Assembly: GCA_963847945.1 (NCBI GenBank)
Contig: CAWKBX010000009.1
Span: forward strand, 1,302,001-1,366,000
Length of the DNA: 64,000 bases
DNA from: JANMJD01 sp963847945
GTDB lineage: Bacteria > Actinomycetota > Acidimicrobiia > Acidimicrobiales > Ilumatobacteraceae
Reading direction: 5' to 3'
Shown: positions 42,804-51,332 of the stretch, piece by piece
Layout of the letters: the number at the start of each line of letters is the position of its first letter
Numbering within the stretch: position 1 is the first letter of the stretch
The notes under the pieces: generated by a model
Told to the model about the DNA's origin: nothing
Seen by the model: only the letters and a program-made list of their open reading frames with translations
The model's database searches: none
Program-made: the position numbers and the translations under genes

Positions 42804-43106
42804 GTCGAGTTGGCGAAGCCCGGGTTGGCGAAGCCTGGGTGGGTTGTCGAGCGGTATTCGTTGAAGGTTCCCCGAGCCGGGCGGGCGGGAGCACGGCCCG
42901 GCCCGAGGACACCTCACTTCGTGGGACGTTCCCCGGTCGGTGCCCCGAAGAACGTCCCCAGCCGGACCTCGCACCGATGCGGGCAGTGTTTCGGTCGGCG
43001 GAAGCGCAAGCGCTTCTTGGATAATTAGACACGACTCGTCTGAAAAAGTCGCGGATCTTCTGTTTCGAAAACGTAAGAAATCGGTGAAAGCGCCACCTAA
43101 CGACAA
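42804..43106. other. Intergenic region between convergent genes, no gene seen
   Basis: A 303-base stretch holding two near-copies of gttggcgaagcccgg (from about 42810), a perfect hairpin GAAGCG-CAAG-CGCTTC (43001-43016) and a clearly AT-richer tail (about 43017-43130). The hairpin may terminate transcription. Short open frames here lack coding character. Confidence 0.5.
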
Positions 43107-43937
43107 CTACACGTTGGAGCCATCGCTTACGGTAGTTATTCGATCGAGGAACTCCAGGATCACCTCGTTGAAGGTGCTCCAATGTTCGACCATGAGTCCA
43201 TGAGCGGCTCCAGAGATCACGACCAGCTCGGCCCCCGGAATTCGCTCGGCGAGCTCCTCGCTGTCACCCCGGGGGGTCAACACGTCTTGATTGCCGACGA
43301 CGACCAAGGTCGGTGCGGTGATCGAACCGAGCAGCGCGGTGACGTCCCGATCGTCGGCCGAGAGGAGCGCTTCTGCTTGAGCCACGAAGCCGTGCGGGGG
43401 TCGGATGAGCCCGAGCGGACCGAGCCAGCCGAGCGCCGGCGCGATTCGCCGTAGCGATCGGGGGGCCATCACCCAACGAGCGGCAGTTGAGGCCAGCACG
43501 GCCATGCCGCGCTCGTCGGCTGTGGCCCGCCACGAGTCGAGCAGATCGTGGCGCCACGGATGATTGCGGCACGCGGTGCACGCCAGGATCAACGATCGAA
43601 CGCGGTCGGGGTAGGAGACGGCGATCAGTTGGCTGATCGCCCCACCCATTGAGGCACCGATCACATGGGCTGACTCGACGCCCGCGGCATCGAGCACCCG
43701 CATGGCGTCGTCGGCCATCTGTTCCAAGCGGTATGGGCCGGTCGGTTTGTCGCTTCGGCCGGCGCCGCGATTGTCGAGGGCGATCGTGCGGTAGCGGCGG
43801 GCTAAGGCCATGCGCTGCAGGTTCCACGCGTTCTTATCGGCGCCGAGGCCCTGGATCAGCAGCACCGGTTGGCCGTCGCGTCGACCGAACACCTCGAAAT
43901 GCAGGCGGACGCCGTCGTCGGCGTGGACGAAGCTCAT
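43107..43937 (-). CDS. Alpha/beta hydrolase
   Basis: A 276-residue protein from ATG 43937, overlapping the epimerase stop (ATGA). Oxyanion loop L-I-Q-G-L-G-A-D, nucleophile elbow G-A-S-M-G-G with Ser, acid in G-N-Q-D-V-L, and His in G-A-A-H-G-L-M. The layout is that of 3-oxoadipate enol-lactonase/haloperoxidase-like esterases. The substrate is unknown. It is coupled to the NAD-dependent epimerase gene upstream. Confidence 0.9.
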   Translation of the reverse strand: MSFVHADDGVRLHFEVFGRRDGQPVLLIQGLGADKNAWNLQRMALARRYRTIALDNRGAGRSDKPTGPYRLEQMADDAMRVLDAAGVESAHVIGASMGGAISQLIAVSYPDRVRSLILACTACRNHPWRHDLLDSWRATADERGMAVLASTAARWVMAPRSLRRIAPALGWLGPLGLIRPPHGFVAQAEALLSADDRDVTALLGSITAPTLVVVGNQDVLTPRGDSEELAERIPGAELVVISGAAHGLMVEHWSTFNEVILEFLDRITTVSDGSNV

Positions 43938-44911
43938 CGGGAAACCGTCGGGTCGGGCGCGCCATGGGGGTAGATGCGGGTGATCGGCTCCCACGAGTAC
44001 AACGCGGCGATCACGTCATCGACCGATTGCGGACGAGCGACGCCGACCAGCGCGACGACGTCGCTCGGTTCGGCGAGCCGACCCCGGGTCAGCACCTCGA
44101 CCACGTGATCGGGCGCCGGCGCGCCGAGGAGATGAGCGAGGGGCCGGGCGATTCGCCACTGCGGGCCGACCAGGGGGGCTCGCAGGCGTCGGCCGACGGC
44201 GAGGACTTGGCGCAGGCTGATCGCGCCCGACGCCGCGACGTTGACGATGCCGTCGTAGTGGCATCCGGCCGCAGCCACCAGCGCGGCGGCGGCGGCGTGA
44301 TCGCTCACCACGGTGAACCGGGGATCGCCGAACAGCGGACCGGGCACGATCGGCATCCGCAGCAATCGTCCGAGCGGGCTGGGAACGTGGGGACCGATGA
44401 CCGGGGCAAGCCGCACGACGGCCGTCGGCACCCGGGCAATGGCCCCGGCGCGGCGGGCGACGGTCTCGACGTGGAGGAGTTGGTGGCCGAACGGCGAGGT
44501 GGGCAGGGCCGCGGCGTACACATCGGGCACGTTGGTCGGTCGGCCGTAGACCTCGATGCCCGACCGCACGACGATCGACCGAAGGTCGGTGAGCTGGGCG
44601 CATGTGGAGAATACCGCCTCGGCAACGGCGGGGGTCCACCGGGCGGCTTGGGCCGACGAGGCCCGGGCCTCGGGTTCGTAGACGGCGAGATGCACGATGA
44701 CCTGCGGGTCGAAGTCGCTGATGATCGTTTCGATCGCGGCCGATGCGGTCGGTTCCACCAGGCGAAACTCGCAACGCCGCAGTCGGCGCCGGGGCGGGTC
44801 GACGTCGACCCCCAGGATCGGCCCGGCCCATGAAGTGGTTTCGAGCATCGAGGCCGCCAGCGACCCGAGTTCGCCGCCCATCCCAGTTACGAGAACTCTG
44901 AGCCCGCTCAC
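43934..44911 (-). CDS. NAD-dependent epimerase/dehydratase family protein
   Basis: A 325-residue extended SDR. The N-terminal V-L-V-T-G-M-G-G-E-L-G-S is the Rossmann NAD loop and V-I-V-H-L-A-V-Y-E-P follows the usual strand 4 position. The active site Y-x3-K is not seen in canonical form (V-Y-G-R-P is present), so it may be an atypical member. GTG 44911 follows TAGATT at leaderless spacing. Together with the hydrolase it forms a two-gene operon. Confidence 0.82.
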   Translation of the reverse strand: MSGLRVLVTGMGGELGSLAASMLETTSWAGPILGVDVDPPRRRLRRCEFRLVEPTASAAIETIISDFDPQVIVHLAVYEPEARASSAQAARWTPAVAEAVFSTCAQLTDLRSIVVRSGIEVYGRPTNVPDVYAAALPTSPFGHQLLHVETVARRAGAIARVPTAVVRLAPVIGPHVPSPLGRLLRMPIVPGPLFGDPRFTVVSDHAAAAALVAAAGCHYDGIVNVAASGAISLRQVLAVGRRLRAPLVGPQWRIARPLAHLLGAPAPDHVVEVLTRGRLAEPSDVVALVGVARPQSVDDVIAALYSWEPITRIYPHGAPDPTVSR

Positions 44912-44917
44912 CCGGCC

Positions 44918-44923
44918 AATCTA
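44918..44923 (-). promoter_or_regulatory. -10 box TAGATT for the epimerase operon
   Basis: TAGATT on the minus strand ends six bases before GTG 44911. Confidence 0.5.
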
Positions 44924-45047
44924 CTCTGCGGTAACCGCTGGGACGAGTGCGTCGTTGGCGACGAGAACCCGGCCGAATCGACGGTGCCGGAAAGGACCGC
45001 GTCGCCCTGGGTACTTGCGTCGCCAGCGTGGGCGCGATAGACAGACG

Positions 45048-46247
45048 ATGTTCATGACTGCTGCTGAGGTTTCTCCCCAGCTGCCGGGATGGGCGGAGCC
45101 GGTCGGCATACGCCCGCGCCCTCGCTCTGGAAGGCTGCGGCACTTTGGCGCGCTTATCGTCGGCACGGTGGTCGCCGGCCTGTTCGCGGCGGGTGGAGCG
45201 TCGGCATCGTCGCCTCCGGTTGCCCCCGCCGGGTACCCGACCCTGCTCGCCAAGCCACTCGATGGCAAGTGCTGGTTCACCGATACGTGGGGCGACCCGC
45301 GGCCGGGGGGCCGGGTGCACGAGGGCATTGACATCGGCGCCGACGCGGGAACCCCGCTGTATGCCGTGGTCGATGGCGTGATTGCCAAGCAGTACTTCGA
45401 CAAGCCCGGCTGGCGGGGGGGCAACGCCATTCGCCTCTCGATGCCCGATGGGACGTACTTCTTCTACGGCCACATGTCGAGCTTCGCCGAGGGCATTGCG
45501 CCGGGTGTTTCGGTGACGGCGGGAACCGTCATCGGATACGTCGGAATGACCGGCAATGCCGGGGTCAATCACCTCCATCTCGAAGTGCATCCGCGAGGCG
45601 GCAAACCGGTCAACCCCTATCCGTTGGCACGGACCTATGGCATCTGTCAGGAGATGGGCCGGGCCCAGCCAGCCCCCGCAACCACCGTGGCGTCAGCAGA
45701 AGAGCCGTCGAGTCCGTTGCAAGGTGCCTTGCCCTCGGTCCCGGTGGCCGATGCGCCGCCAGGTGGAACCGTGGTCGCCGCGTTGACGCTGGAGCCGGTT
45801 CCCAACGGGACAGCCGCATGCCCCGCTCGTTACGCGGTGCGACCGGGCGACTATTGGTACTTCATCGCCGCAGCGACCAAGGTCAAGCCATCACGTTTGG
45901 CCAGCGCCAACCAGCGCACGATCGAGTCGTTCATCTATCCCGACGAGAAGCTGTGTATCCCCGATGCGACGTGGAGTCCGTCGACGTCTGCGGCCGCACC
46001 GACGGCGAGTGCGGCAAAGCAGCCCGAGACGGGTTCGGGAGCGAATGCGGCGCCGACGAGCACCGTTGCCGGTAACGGCAGGACCCCGCCGGGGACGAAG
46101 TGCGCGTCGAAGTACACGGTGAACGCAGGCGACTACTGGTACATGCTCGCCACCTGGTTCCAGGTGCGGGTCTCGCGGCTCACCGCAGCCAATGGGCGCA
46201 CGATCGATTCGCCGATATACCCCGGCGAAACGCTCTGCATCCCGTAG
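45048..46247 (+). CDS. M23 family metallopeptidase with two LysM-like repeats
   Basis: A 399-residue exported protein. Start ATG 45048 or ATG 45054. An N-terminal hydrophobic segment (A-L-I-V-G-T-V-V-A-G-L-F-A) ends in A-S-A-S-S. The lysostaphin-type peptidase has zinc motifs H-E-G-I-D-I-G and H-L-H-L-E-V-H. Two LysM-like modules follow, each with G-D-Y-W-Y and ending L-C-I-P. It cuts peptidoglycan cross-bridges or activates cell-wall turnover. The same LysM style is in the protein at 57036-58190. Confidence 0.9.
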   Translation: MFMTAAEVSPQLPGWAEPVGIRPRPRSGRLRHFGALIVGTVVAGLFAAGGASASSPPVAPAGYPTLLAKPLDGKCWFTDTWGDPRPGGRVHEGIDIGADAGTPLYAVVDGVIAKQYFDKPGWRGGNAIRLSMPDGTYFFYGHMSSFAEGIAPGVSVTAGTVIGYVGMTGNAGVNHLHLEVHPRGGKPVNPYPLARTYGICQEMGRAQPAPATTVASAEEPSSPLQGALPSVPVADAPPGGTVVAALTLEPVPNGTAACPARYAVRPGDYWYFIAAATKVKPSRLASANQRTIESFIYPDEKLCIPDATWSPSTSAAAPTASAAKQPETGSGANAAPTSTVAGNGRTPPGTKCASKYTVNAGDYWYMLATWFQVRVSRLTAANGRTIDSPIYPGETLCIP

Positions 46248-46261
46248 CGACCGGCGGCCGC

Positions 46262-46279
46262 ATCGGCGCAGTCGCCGAT
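46262..46279. terminator. Hairpin between convergent genes
   Basis: ATCGGCG-CAGT-CGCCGAT, a perfect seven-base stem with a four-base loop, between the M23 peptidase stop and the scramblase-like stop. Confidence 0.65.
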
Positions 46280-46289
46280 TGAACGCAGG

Positions 46290-47123
46290 TCAGCCGAAGC
46301 CCCGGGCGTCCTGTTTCAGCGCGGTATCGACGCTTAGGGCCGAGGCGACCACGAGGGCGAGCAGCGGTTGGGGGAGTTGGCGGTGGATCTGCAACACGTA
46401 GTTGTCGGCGGTCGTGAACATCGTCTTGAGGACTCCTTCGAAGGTCTTGGTGATCCGGGCGACCTCGTTGCCGGTGGCATCTTCGATACGGAAGTTCCAG
46501 GCCCGCCAGTTCTCGGCCTTGATCGCCCCGAGAGTCTGCCCACCGGATTGGAGCGCAAAGTGGATCTTGCCGATCATGTTCTCCTGCACGATCCGTCCGA
46601 TTTCCTGACCGGCGGCGTTCTCGACGACGACCGTCGACTTGAAGACCTTGCGCGGTCGGGTGAGGACCATGTCGACATGGCCGGCGGCGTTGCGGATCTC
46701 CAGCTTGTGGGTCATGAACTGATCGAGGCTGCTGACGACGCGCAAGACCTTCTTGGCGGTCGACTGGCCGACCTCGTTGACCGAGGCGATCTGCCGTCCT
46801 GCGCCGTCGAACACGGCGTACTGGCTGATGACCTCGAGAATCTTCGCCTTCTGGTTGACGACGATGACCGGCTCGGTCCACAACGTGCCACCGCCGGTGG
46901 CCCCGACGGCCGAGATGCCGGCACCCCGCCAGCCGTCGCCGTGGACCTGGGTGTGCACCTGCTCGGTCGTGGTGGAGGTGGTCACCGGTTGAGCCCCATC
47001 GAGATGGTCGATCGCCGTGGCTCCGTTGTCCGAGACGTGCTCGGTCCATTTGACGCCGTCCCAGTACCGGAGTTGATGGCGGCCCATCGGGTCGGGGTGC
47101 CAGTTGGCGGGGGTTGTCGACAT
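46290..47123 (-). CDS. DUF2510 plus phospholipid scramblase-like (LURP-one) protein
   Basis: A 277-residue protein. Residues 5-30 form a DUF2510 motif (W-H-P-D-P..L-R-Y-W-D-G-V-K-W-T). From about residue 80 a twelve-strand barrel-like domain follows (A-K-I-L-E-V-I-S-Q-Y-A-V-F-D, L-E-I-R-N-A-A-G, F-R-I-E-D-A-T-G-N-E-V-A-R-I) with a C-terminal hydrophobic helix. This matches bacterial scramblase-related/LURP-one proteins, presumably at the membrane; activity unproven. TAATCT precedes the ATG. Confidence 0.82.
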   Translation of the reverse strand: MSTTPANWHPDPMGRHQLRYWDGVKWTEHVSDNGATAIDHLDGAQPVTTSTTTEQVHTQVHGDGWRGAGISAVGATGGGTLWTEPVIVVNQKAKILEVISQYAVFDGAGRQIASVNEVGQSTAKKVLRVVSSLDQFMTHKLEIRNAAGHVDMVLTRPRKVFKSTVVVENAAGQEIGRIVQENMIGKIHFALQSGGQTLGAIKAENWRAWNFRIEDATGNEVARITKTFEGVLKTMFTTADNYVLQIHRQLPQPLLALVVASALSVDTALKQDARGFG

Positions 47124-47129
47124 TGCGGC

Positions 47130-47135
47130 AGATTA
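47130..47135 (-). promoter_or_regulatory. -10 box TAATCT, leaderless start
   Basis: TAATCT on the minus strand ends six bases before ATG 47123. Confidence 0.5.
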
Positions 47136-47169
47136 CTGCCGGGCCCGCGGGTGGCGCCGCAGGTTGGGG

Positions 47170-47683
47170 CTACTTGTCGAGCTTGTGAATGTTGAGAATC
47201 AACTCGCGAGCGAACGGGTCGAGCTGGCGCTCGGCGATGCGCTCGGTGATCGCCACGGCCTGTTGACCGTCGGGTACGAGGCCTGACCAGCGGATATAGG
47301 CCCCCATCATGCCGATGATGCGGTCGCCGACCTCTTCGCCGTGGATGATGACCTTGCCGCCGGCATCGAGCAGGTCGCGCAGCTCACGAAAGACGATCGT
47401 CAGGTAGCGGTCATAGTCCTCGTGGGGGAGGTACGGCCGGTGGCGGTAGGTCAGACCGAGTTCGTCGTAATTGTGCAGGTTGAGCGGGGCCGGGATGATC
47501 GAAAAGAGGCAGGCGAAGCCATTTTCCGCGAATCCAGATGATCTCTTCCTGACGGCGGACGCGGCGATGGTTTTCGCCGTAGCCGCCGGGTCGTTCGCAC
47601 ACGGCGAGTCGATCCTTGATGATCCAGGTGAAATGACGGGGCTTGATGCCCAGCGCCCATTTGCCTCGCAGACGCGGCGGCAT
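47170..47683 (-). pseudogene. Dual-specificity phosphatase-like gene, frameshifted, catalytic Cys replaced by Gly
   Basis: The N-terminal frame (W-I-I-K-D-R-L-A-V-C-E-R-P-G-G-Y) runs to about 47527. The remainder is in another frame (E-N-G-F-A-C-L-F-S-I-I-P, H-N-Y-D-E-L-G-L-T-Y-R-H) and ends A-R-E-L-I-L-N-I-H-K-L-D-K at 47170. Removing one of the two C at 47526-47527 rejoins them. The H-C-x5-R loop of such phosphatases appears as I-I-H-G-E-E-V-G-D-R, so the nucleophile Cys is Gly. With the frame repaired it would be a ~170-residue pseudophosphatase. Confidence 0.65.
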
Positions 47684-47741
47684 CAGCGCGCTCCCTCATG
47701 GTTGTTGACGTGCAATTTCCACCCTGTCACGGGCGGAAAGG

Positions 47742-48701
47742 CTACTTGACCGGAGCGATAACCGACTGGTCCGTTGGGGTTTGATCTGCGTCGCCGCCAA
47801 CGATGATCAGCCGTTGGCGATGACGGGTCAGTCGGCGGCCGCCGCCGATATCGGTGGCCCGCGTGTCATTGCGGGCAACGTCGAGGCATCGCTCGACGGT
47901 TGCGGCGCTCGGTGGATGCCGCTCGGGGTCGAAGGTGGCCAACCATTGTCGCAGCGCCCGGCGGGCCAGGGCGATCGGGGCGGCCGCAACGGCGCGGGCG
48001 TCGGTCGGGTCGATCTCGTAGGCGAGCAGGTCGAGCAGTGCCGCGTCGTCACGCAACAGTGCGGCTTGGCGGGCGATCACGGCGGCGACGTCGCGAGCCG
48101 CGATCGAGTCGAGCAGCGGTAGTGCCTCGTGGCGGACCCGGTTGCGGCGGTGGACCGGATCGACGTTCGACGGATCGGTGAGCCACGCCACTCCGAGGGC
48201 GCGACAGAGTCCCTCGGTGTCGGCCCGGCGAAGGGCGAGGAGGGGGCGACGGGGATGTTCGGCGGTCGCATCGATGCCGGCGAGTCCGGCGAGCCCGGCC
48301 CCGCGGATCAGGTTGAGCACGATCGTTTCCGCCTGGTCATCGAGGGTGTGACCGGTCAGGACGCCATGGGGAAGCACGCCGTAGCGGGCGCGTCGGGCTC
48401 GAGCTTCGAGATCAGGACCAGGGGGGACGACGACCCGCACGGCGCGGAAGTGGCAGTCGAGTGTGACGCTCAACGCCCGCACGAGGTCGGCCTCGTCGTA
48501 GGACCCGGGGCGCAGGCCGTGATCAACATGGATGAGCGTTGCCTCGAAGCCAGCGGCCACCGCCAGGATTGCCAACGCGGTGGAGTCGGCACCACCGGAG
48601 ACGGCGCAGTCGACCTGTCTGGTGGCGGATCTGTCGGGGAAGTGGCAATGATCGAGCAGCGCCGCGAGGCGGGGCGCGGCGAGATCGAGCCGCTCAGCCA
48701 A
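47742..48701 (-). CDS. tilS: tRNA(Ile)-lysidine synthase
   Basis: A 319-residue N-type PP-loop ATPase. S-G-G-A-D-S at residues 35-40 is the PP-loop, V-D-H-G-L-R-P is next, and G-H-T-L-D-D-Q-A-E-T is the family's second motif. TilS puts lysidine at position 34 of the AUA-reading tRNA-Ile and is essential. TTG 48701 overlaps the metalloprotease stop, a coupled arrangement commonly seen in actinobacteria. The C-terminal domain is short. Confidence 0.92.
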   Translation of the reverse strand: MAERLDLAAPRLAALLDHCHFPDRSATRQVDCAVSGGADSTALAILAVAAGFEATLIHVDHGLRPGSYDEADLVRALSVTLDCHFRAVRVVVPPGPDLEARARRARYGVLPHGVLTGHTLDDQAETIVLNLIRGAGLAGLAGIDATAEHPRRPLLALRRADTEGLCRALGVAWLTDPSNVDPVHRRNRVRHEALPLLDSIAARDVAAVIARQAALLRDDAALLDLLAYEIDPTDARAVAAAPIALARRALRQWLATFDPERHPPSAATVERCLDVARNDTRATDIGGGRRLTRHRQRLIIVGGDADQTPTDQSVIAPVK

Positions 48702-49830
48702 CGCCGTTCAACACGGTCGTGTGCGCGGTGAAATGCACCGAGCCCTCGGGGTGCCCGGCCGTTCGAGCGATGCCCATGCGGTCGAGCCACCGGGCCGGCT
48801 CGGCGATCTCGTCGATCGATGGGAGGCAGCCGGGGTCTTCCCAGCACCGGTCGATCGTTCTTGGGCCACCGGCGGCCTCGATGGCCCCGATAAAGCTCGT
48901 GCCGGCCGAGTACTGATTGAGCTTGGCCTCGAACCCGATCAGGCGGTAGATCATCCGCTGGATCGGGTTTCCCCGCCTCCGCCGTTCACCGAGGACGCGC
49001 TCAAAGCGACTCGCCGAAGGAATCAGGTCGCCTCCGGCCCGGTTCATGACGATGTCACCGTGGCCTTCGAGCAGCGACATCATGCCGGCGATGCGGCCGA
49101 GGGCGATCCGCTGGGACTCGGTGGCCAACACTGCGGCAAGGCCGCCCTCGTTGATCCGTCGTCTGGTTTCGGCCCGATCGGTCAACGCCGAGCGCATCGC
49201 CGCAAGCATGTCTCCAGGCTCGCGTTCGCCCCCGAAGACGTGAGTGAGCTGGTCGAGAAAGAAGGGGCGCAGCCAGGGAACTCCGGTGAACTGGGCGCGG
49301 TGGGTGACCTCGTGGATGGCGATCCACAGGCGAAACTCCTCGGCCGGAAATCCGTAGCGGTCTTCGAGCCCGATGAGGTTAGGGCCGACGATGTACACCT
49401 GGTCGGAGTCGTCGTCGTTGCCCATCAACATGTCGTACTGGCCGATGACCCGCGAACTCATCCAGCCGAGCATCGTGCCGAGTTCGAGCGCCGTGACTTT
49501 GGTGCCGGTGGCCAGGCTCAATCGAGCGAACCTGCCGGAGTCGTCGGCGTACTTCTGGCTGTGTTGCGCGGTGAAGGGGGCGAGCAGATTGCGGAAGGAG
49601 GCCACATTGCGGCGGGCCCATGTGGCCCGGTCGAGCACCTGGGCCGTTGCCGGACCCTCGGCGGAGACCAGCCCGGTGGCATCACCAACGAGTGCTTCGG
49701 CTGTCGTGACCAGCCGGGAAAACTGCTGACCGAGATCTGGGTCGACGCGGGAGGGAAGCGAGTGGCGGCGAGCCAGCCGAGCGGCTGTGCGGGCGGCAAG
49801 ATCCCAGTCGACGGGCTCGATCGCGGTCAT
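48694..49830 (-). CDS. Zinc-dependent metalloprotease (F420-associated hydrolase family)
   Basis: A 378-residue protein. I-A-I-H-E-V-T-H-R-A-Q is an H-E-x-x-H zinc site, and later G-H-G-D-I-V-M contributes a family motif. It matches the actinobacterial family called zinc-dependent metalloprotease or TIGR03624 hydrolase, normally found directly before tilS as here. Start ATG 49830 (M-T-A-I-E-P-V-D-W-D-L-A); the frame is open further upstream but overlaps a small gene there. The role is unknown. Confidence 0.88.
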   Translation of the reverse strand: MTAIEPVDWDLAARTAARLARRHSLPSRVDPDLGQQFSRLVTTAEALVGDATGLVSAEGPATAQVLDRATWARRNVASFRNLLAPFTAQHSQKYADDSGRFARLSLATGTKVTALELGTMLGWMSSRVIGQYDMLMGNDDDSDQVYIVGPNLIGLEDRYGFPAEEFRLWIAIHEVTHRAQFTGVPWLRPFFLDQLTHVFGGEREPGDMLAAMRSALTDRAETRRRINEGGLAAVLATESQRIALGRIAGMMSLLEGHGDIVMNRAGGDLIPSASRFERVLGERRRRGNPIQRMIYRLIGFEAKLNQYSAGTSFIGAIEAAGGPRTIDRCWEDPGCLPSIDEIAEPARWLDRMGIARTAGHPEGSVHFTAHTTVLNGVG

Positions 49831-49855
49831 CGCACCGATCCCGGCGGCGATGCGA

Positions 49856-50008
49856 TCAGGATTGCCGACGCTGTTGGCGCGACGGGTACTGCGGCTTGAC
49901 GACCTTGACCAGATAGCCGACGACGAGCTGCACGATGGCCCCGACAGATGCGACGGTGAGGATGATGCCAATCCACCAATGCCAGGGTTCGAGTCGTGCC
50001 AAAAGCAT
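49856..50008 (-). CDS. 50-residue single-helix membrane protein
   Basis: ATG 50008 to TGA 49856. The sequence begins M-L-L-A-R-L-E-P-W-H-W-W and continues into a hydrophobic helix (I-G-I-I-L-T-V-A-S-V-G-A-I-V-Q-L-V-V-G-Y-L) then a basic tail (K-V-V-K-P-Q-Y, R-Q-Q-R-R). TAGGCT lies six bases before the ATG, the same spacing as other leaderless genes. It precedes the metalloprotease/tilS pair by 25 bases in the same direction. No family is recognised. Confidence 0.68.
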   Translation of the reverse strand: MLLARLEPWHWWIGIILTVASVGAIVQLVVGYLVKVVKPQYPSRQQRRQS

Positions 50009-50014
50009 GATCGG

Positions 50015-50020
50015 AGCCTA
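50015..50020 (-). promoter_or_regulatory. -10 box TAGGCT, leaderless start of the 50-residue protein
   Basis: TAGGCT on the minus strand ends six bases before ATG 50008. It probably drives the small gene, metalloprotease and tilS. Confidence 0.5.
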
Positions 50021-50085
50021 GCGGTGAGGTCTGCCGATCAACCCCATCGATCAAGCCCGCGGCCCGAATTGACCACCTACAGAAC

Positions 50086-51039
50086 TCATTTGCCCGCGAT
50101 GCGGGGCGGCGGGCCGAATCCGCGCATCATCGACGGCATCGGCCCGGGGCTCTGTAGATCGAGAGCGTGCTGTTCGCCAGTGAGGATCGCCGCAAGGTTG
50201 GCGCCGATCCACTCGGGCTCGGCGTCGCGTTCGATGACCCCATCGGTGATGTTCAGCCCGACCCGGGCGACATGGCCGGCTCCGACCGTGAACCATTCGC
50301 CGTTGGCAGCGCAGTCCTCGTGAGCGAGGTAGAGGACCAGTGGGGCGACGAAGCGGGGATGCAACCAATCGGCCAACTCGGCGCTCCAGGGCCACGGACC
50401 CATGCCCGATCCCGGCCGGGTTTTGGCATACGGCGCGACGACATTGACGCGGATGCCCAGCTTGCGAGCCTCGGACGCCATCCCGCGGGTCAGGCCGACG
50501 GTTCCCATTTTGGCCATGCCGTAGGCGCTGCCGCCGGGGACCCCGCCGAACGCGGCCCCCGATGACACGTTGATGATTCGGCCGTATCCCTTGGCGGCCA
50601 TTACTTCCCAGGCCGGGCGGCCGACATTGAGGGGGCCGCGTAACTGGGTGTCGATCAGCGCATCGATCGAGGCGTCAGGCAGCTCGGCGAAGGGAGCCAT
50701 GCGTACCTGTCCGGCGTTGTTGACGACGATGTCGACGGTTCCGAACGCGTCGATCGCGGCCTGCACCATTGCCCGGCCCCCGTTTGAGGTCGCGACCGAA
50801 TCGGTATTGGCGATCGCCGAACCACCGGCGGCAAGAATCTCGTCGACCACGGCGAAGGCCGGGTTGGACGGGGGAGCAGGGGCGTCGCCGTCGGAGTCGG
50901 AGATGCCGACGCCAAGGTCGTTGACCACCACATGGGCGCCTCGGTTGGCTAAGGCGACGGCGTATTCGCGGCCCAAGTTGCGGCCGGCTCCGGTGACGAT
51001 GGCGACGCGTCCGTCGAACCTCATCGGTTCAGTGGTCAT
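50086..51039 (-). CDS. SDR family NAD(P)-dependent oxidoreductase
   Basis: A 317-residue short-chain dehydrogenase. T-G-A-G-R-N-L-G-R cofactor loop, V-N-N-A-G near 120, catalytic Ser in N-V-S-S-G and Y-G-M-A-K as Tyr/Lys. The extended insert after V-V-N-D-L-G resembles the dehydrogenase of multifunctional hydroxyacyl-CoA enzymes. ATG 51039 lies nine bases after the RsrA-like stop, so it may be part of the sigR operon, which is unusual. The substrate is unknown. Confidence 0.9.
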   Translation of the reverse strand: MTTEPMRFDGRVAIVTGAGRNLGREYAVALANRGAHVVVNDLGVGISDSDGDAPAPPSNPAFAVVDEILAAGGSAIANTDSVATSNGGRAMVQAAIDAFGTVDIVVNNAGQVRMAPFAELPDASIDALIDTQLRGPLNVGRPAWEVMAAKGYGRIINVSSGAAFGGVPGGSAYGMAKMGTVGLTRGMASEARKLGIRVNVVAPYAKTRPGSGMGPWPWSAELADWLHPRFVAPLVLYLAHEDCAANGEWFTVGAGHVARVGLNITDGVIERDAEPEWIGANLAAILTGEQHALDLQSPGPMPSMMRGFGPPPRIAGK

Positions 51040-51048
51040 GGTCGGCGG

Positions 51049-51298
51049 CTAGGAGTCGAGGATGTCGTCGGCTTCGAGGCCGAAGCACGCCTCGATGCGG
51101 GCCAGCAGACCGTCGGGTACCGAGACGTACCGGGCCTTGATGGCGATGACCTGCTTCAATTCGGCGTGGAAGTCGAAGGCCTGCAGGCAGTCGAGACATC
51201 CATCGAGGTGGCGGTCGATCGTGTGCTTCGCGCTCGGGGGGCAATTCGTGGTCCAAGAACCGCTCGAGTTCTCGTAGGGTCTCGTTGCAGTCAGCCAT
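51049..51298 (-). pseudogene. rsrA: RsrA-like zinc anti-sigma factor with a one-base insertion
   Basis: From ATG 51298: M-A-D-C-N-E-T-L-R-E-L-E-R-F-L-D-H-E-L-P-P, then the frame fails in a run of six C (plus-strand G at 51236-51241). Removing one C gives K-H-T-I-D-R-H-L-D-G-C-L-D-C-L-Q-A-F-D-F, which holds the H-x3-C-x2-C zinc motif of thiol-sensing anti-sigma factors, plus the early Cys4. The whole would be about 82 residues. It is directly downstream of the SigR-like gene. Assembly error is the likeliest reason for the break. Confidence 0.8.
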
Positions 51299-51332
51299 CT
51301 GTACGCCCTCGGCGGTTCGCAGGTTCGGAAGA

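Noticed and set aside
42810..43203. Small plus-strand open frames after the MscS-like gene
   Set aside because: They are Arg/Pro-rich, lack promoters or ribosome sites and overlap each other.
44016..45590. 524-residue minus-strand open frame
   Set aside because: Shadow of the epimerase and M23 peptidase genes with no motif of its own.
51049..51298. Programmed ribosomal frameshift in the anti-sigma gene
   Set aside because: No slippery heptamer plus pseudoknot is seen, and similar indels recur across the window, so sequence error is simpler.
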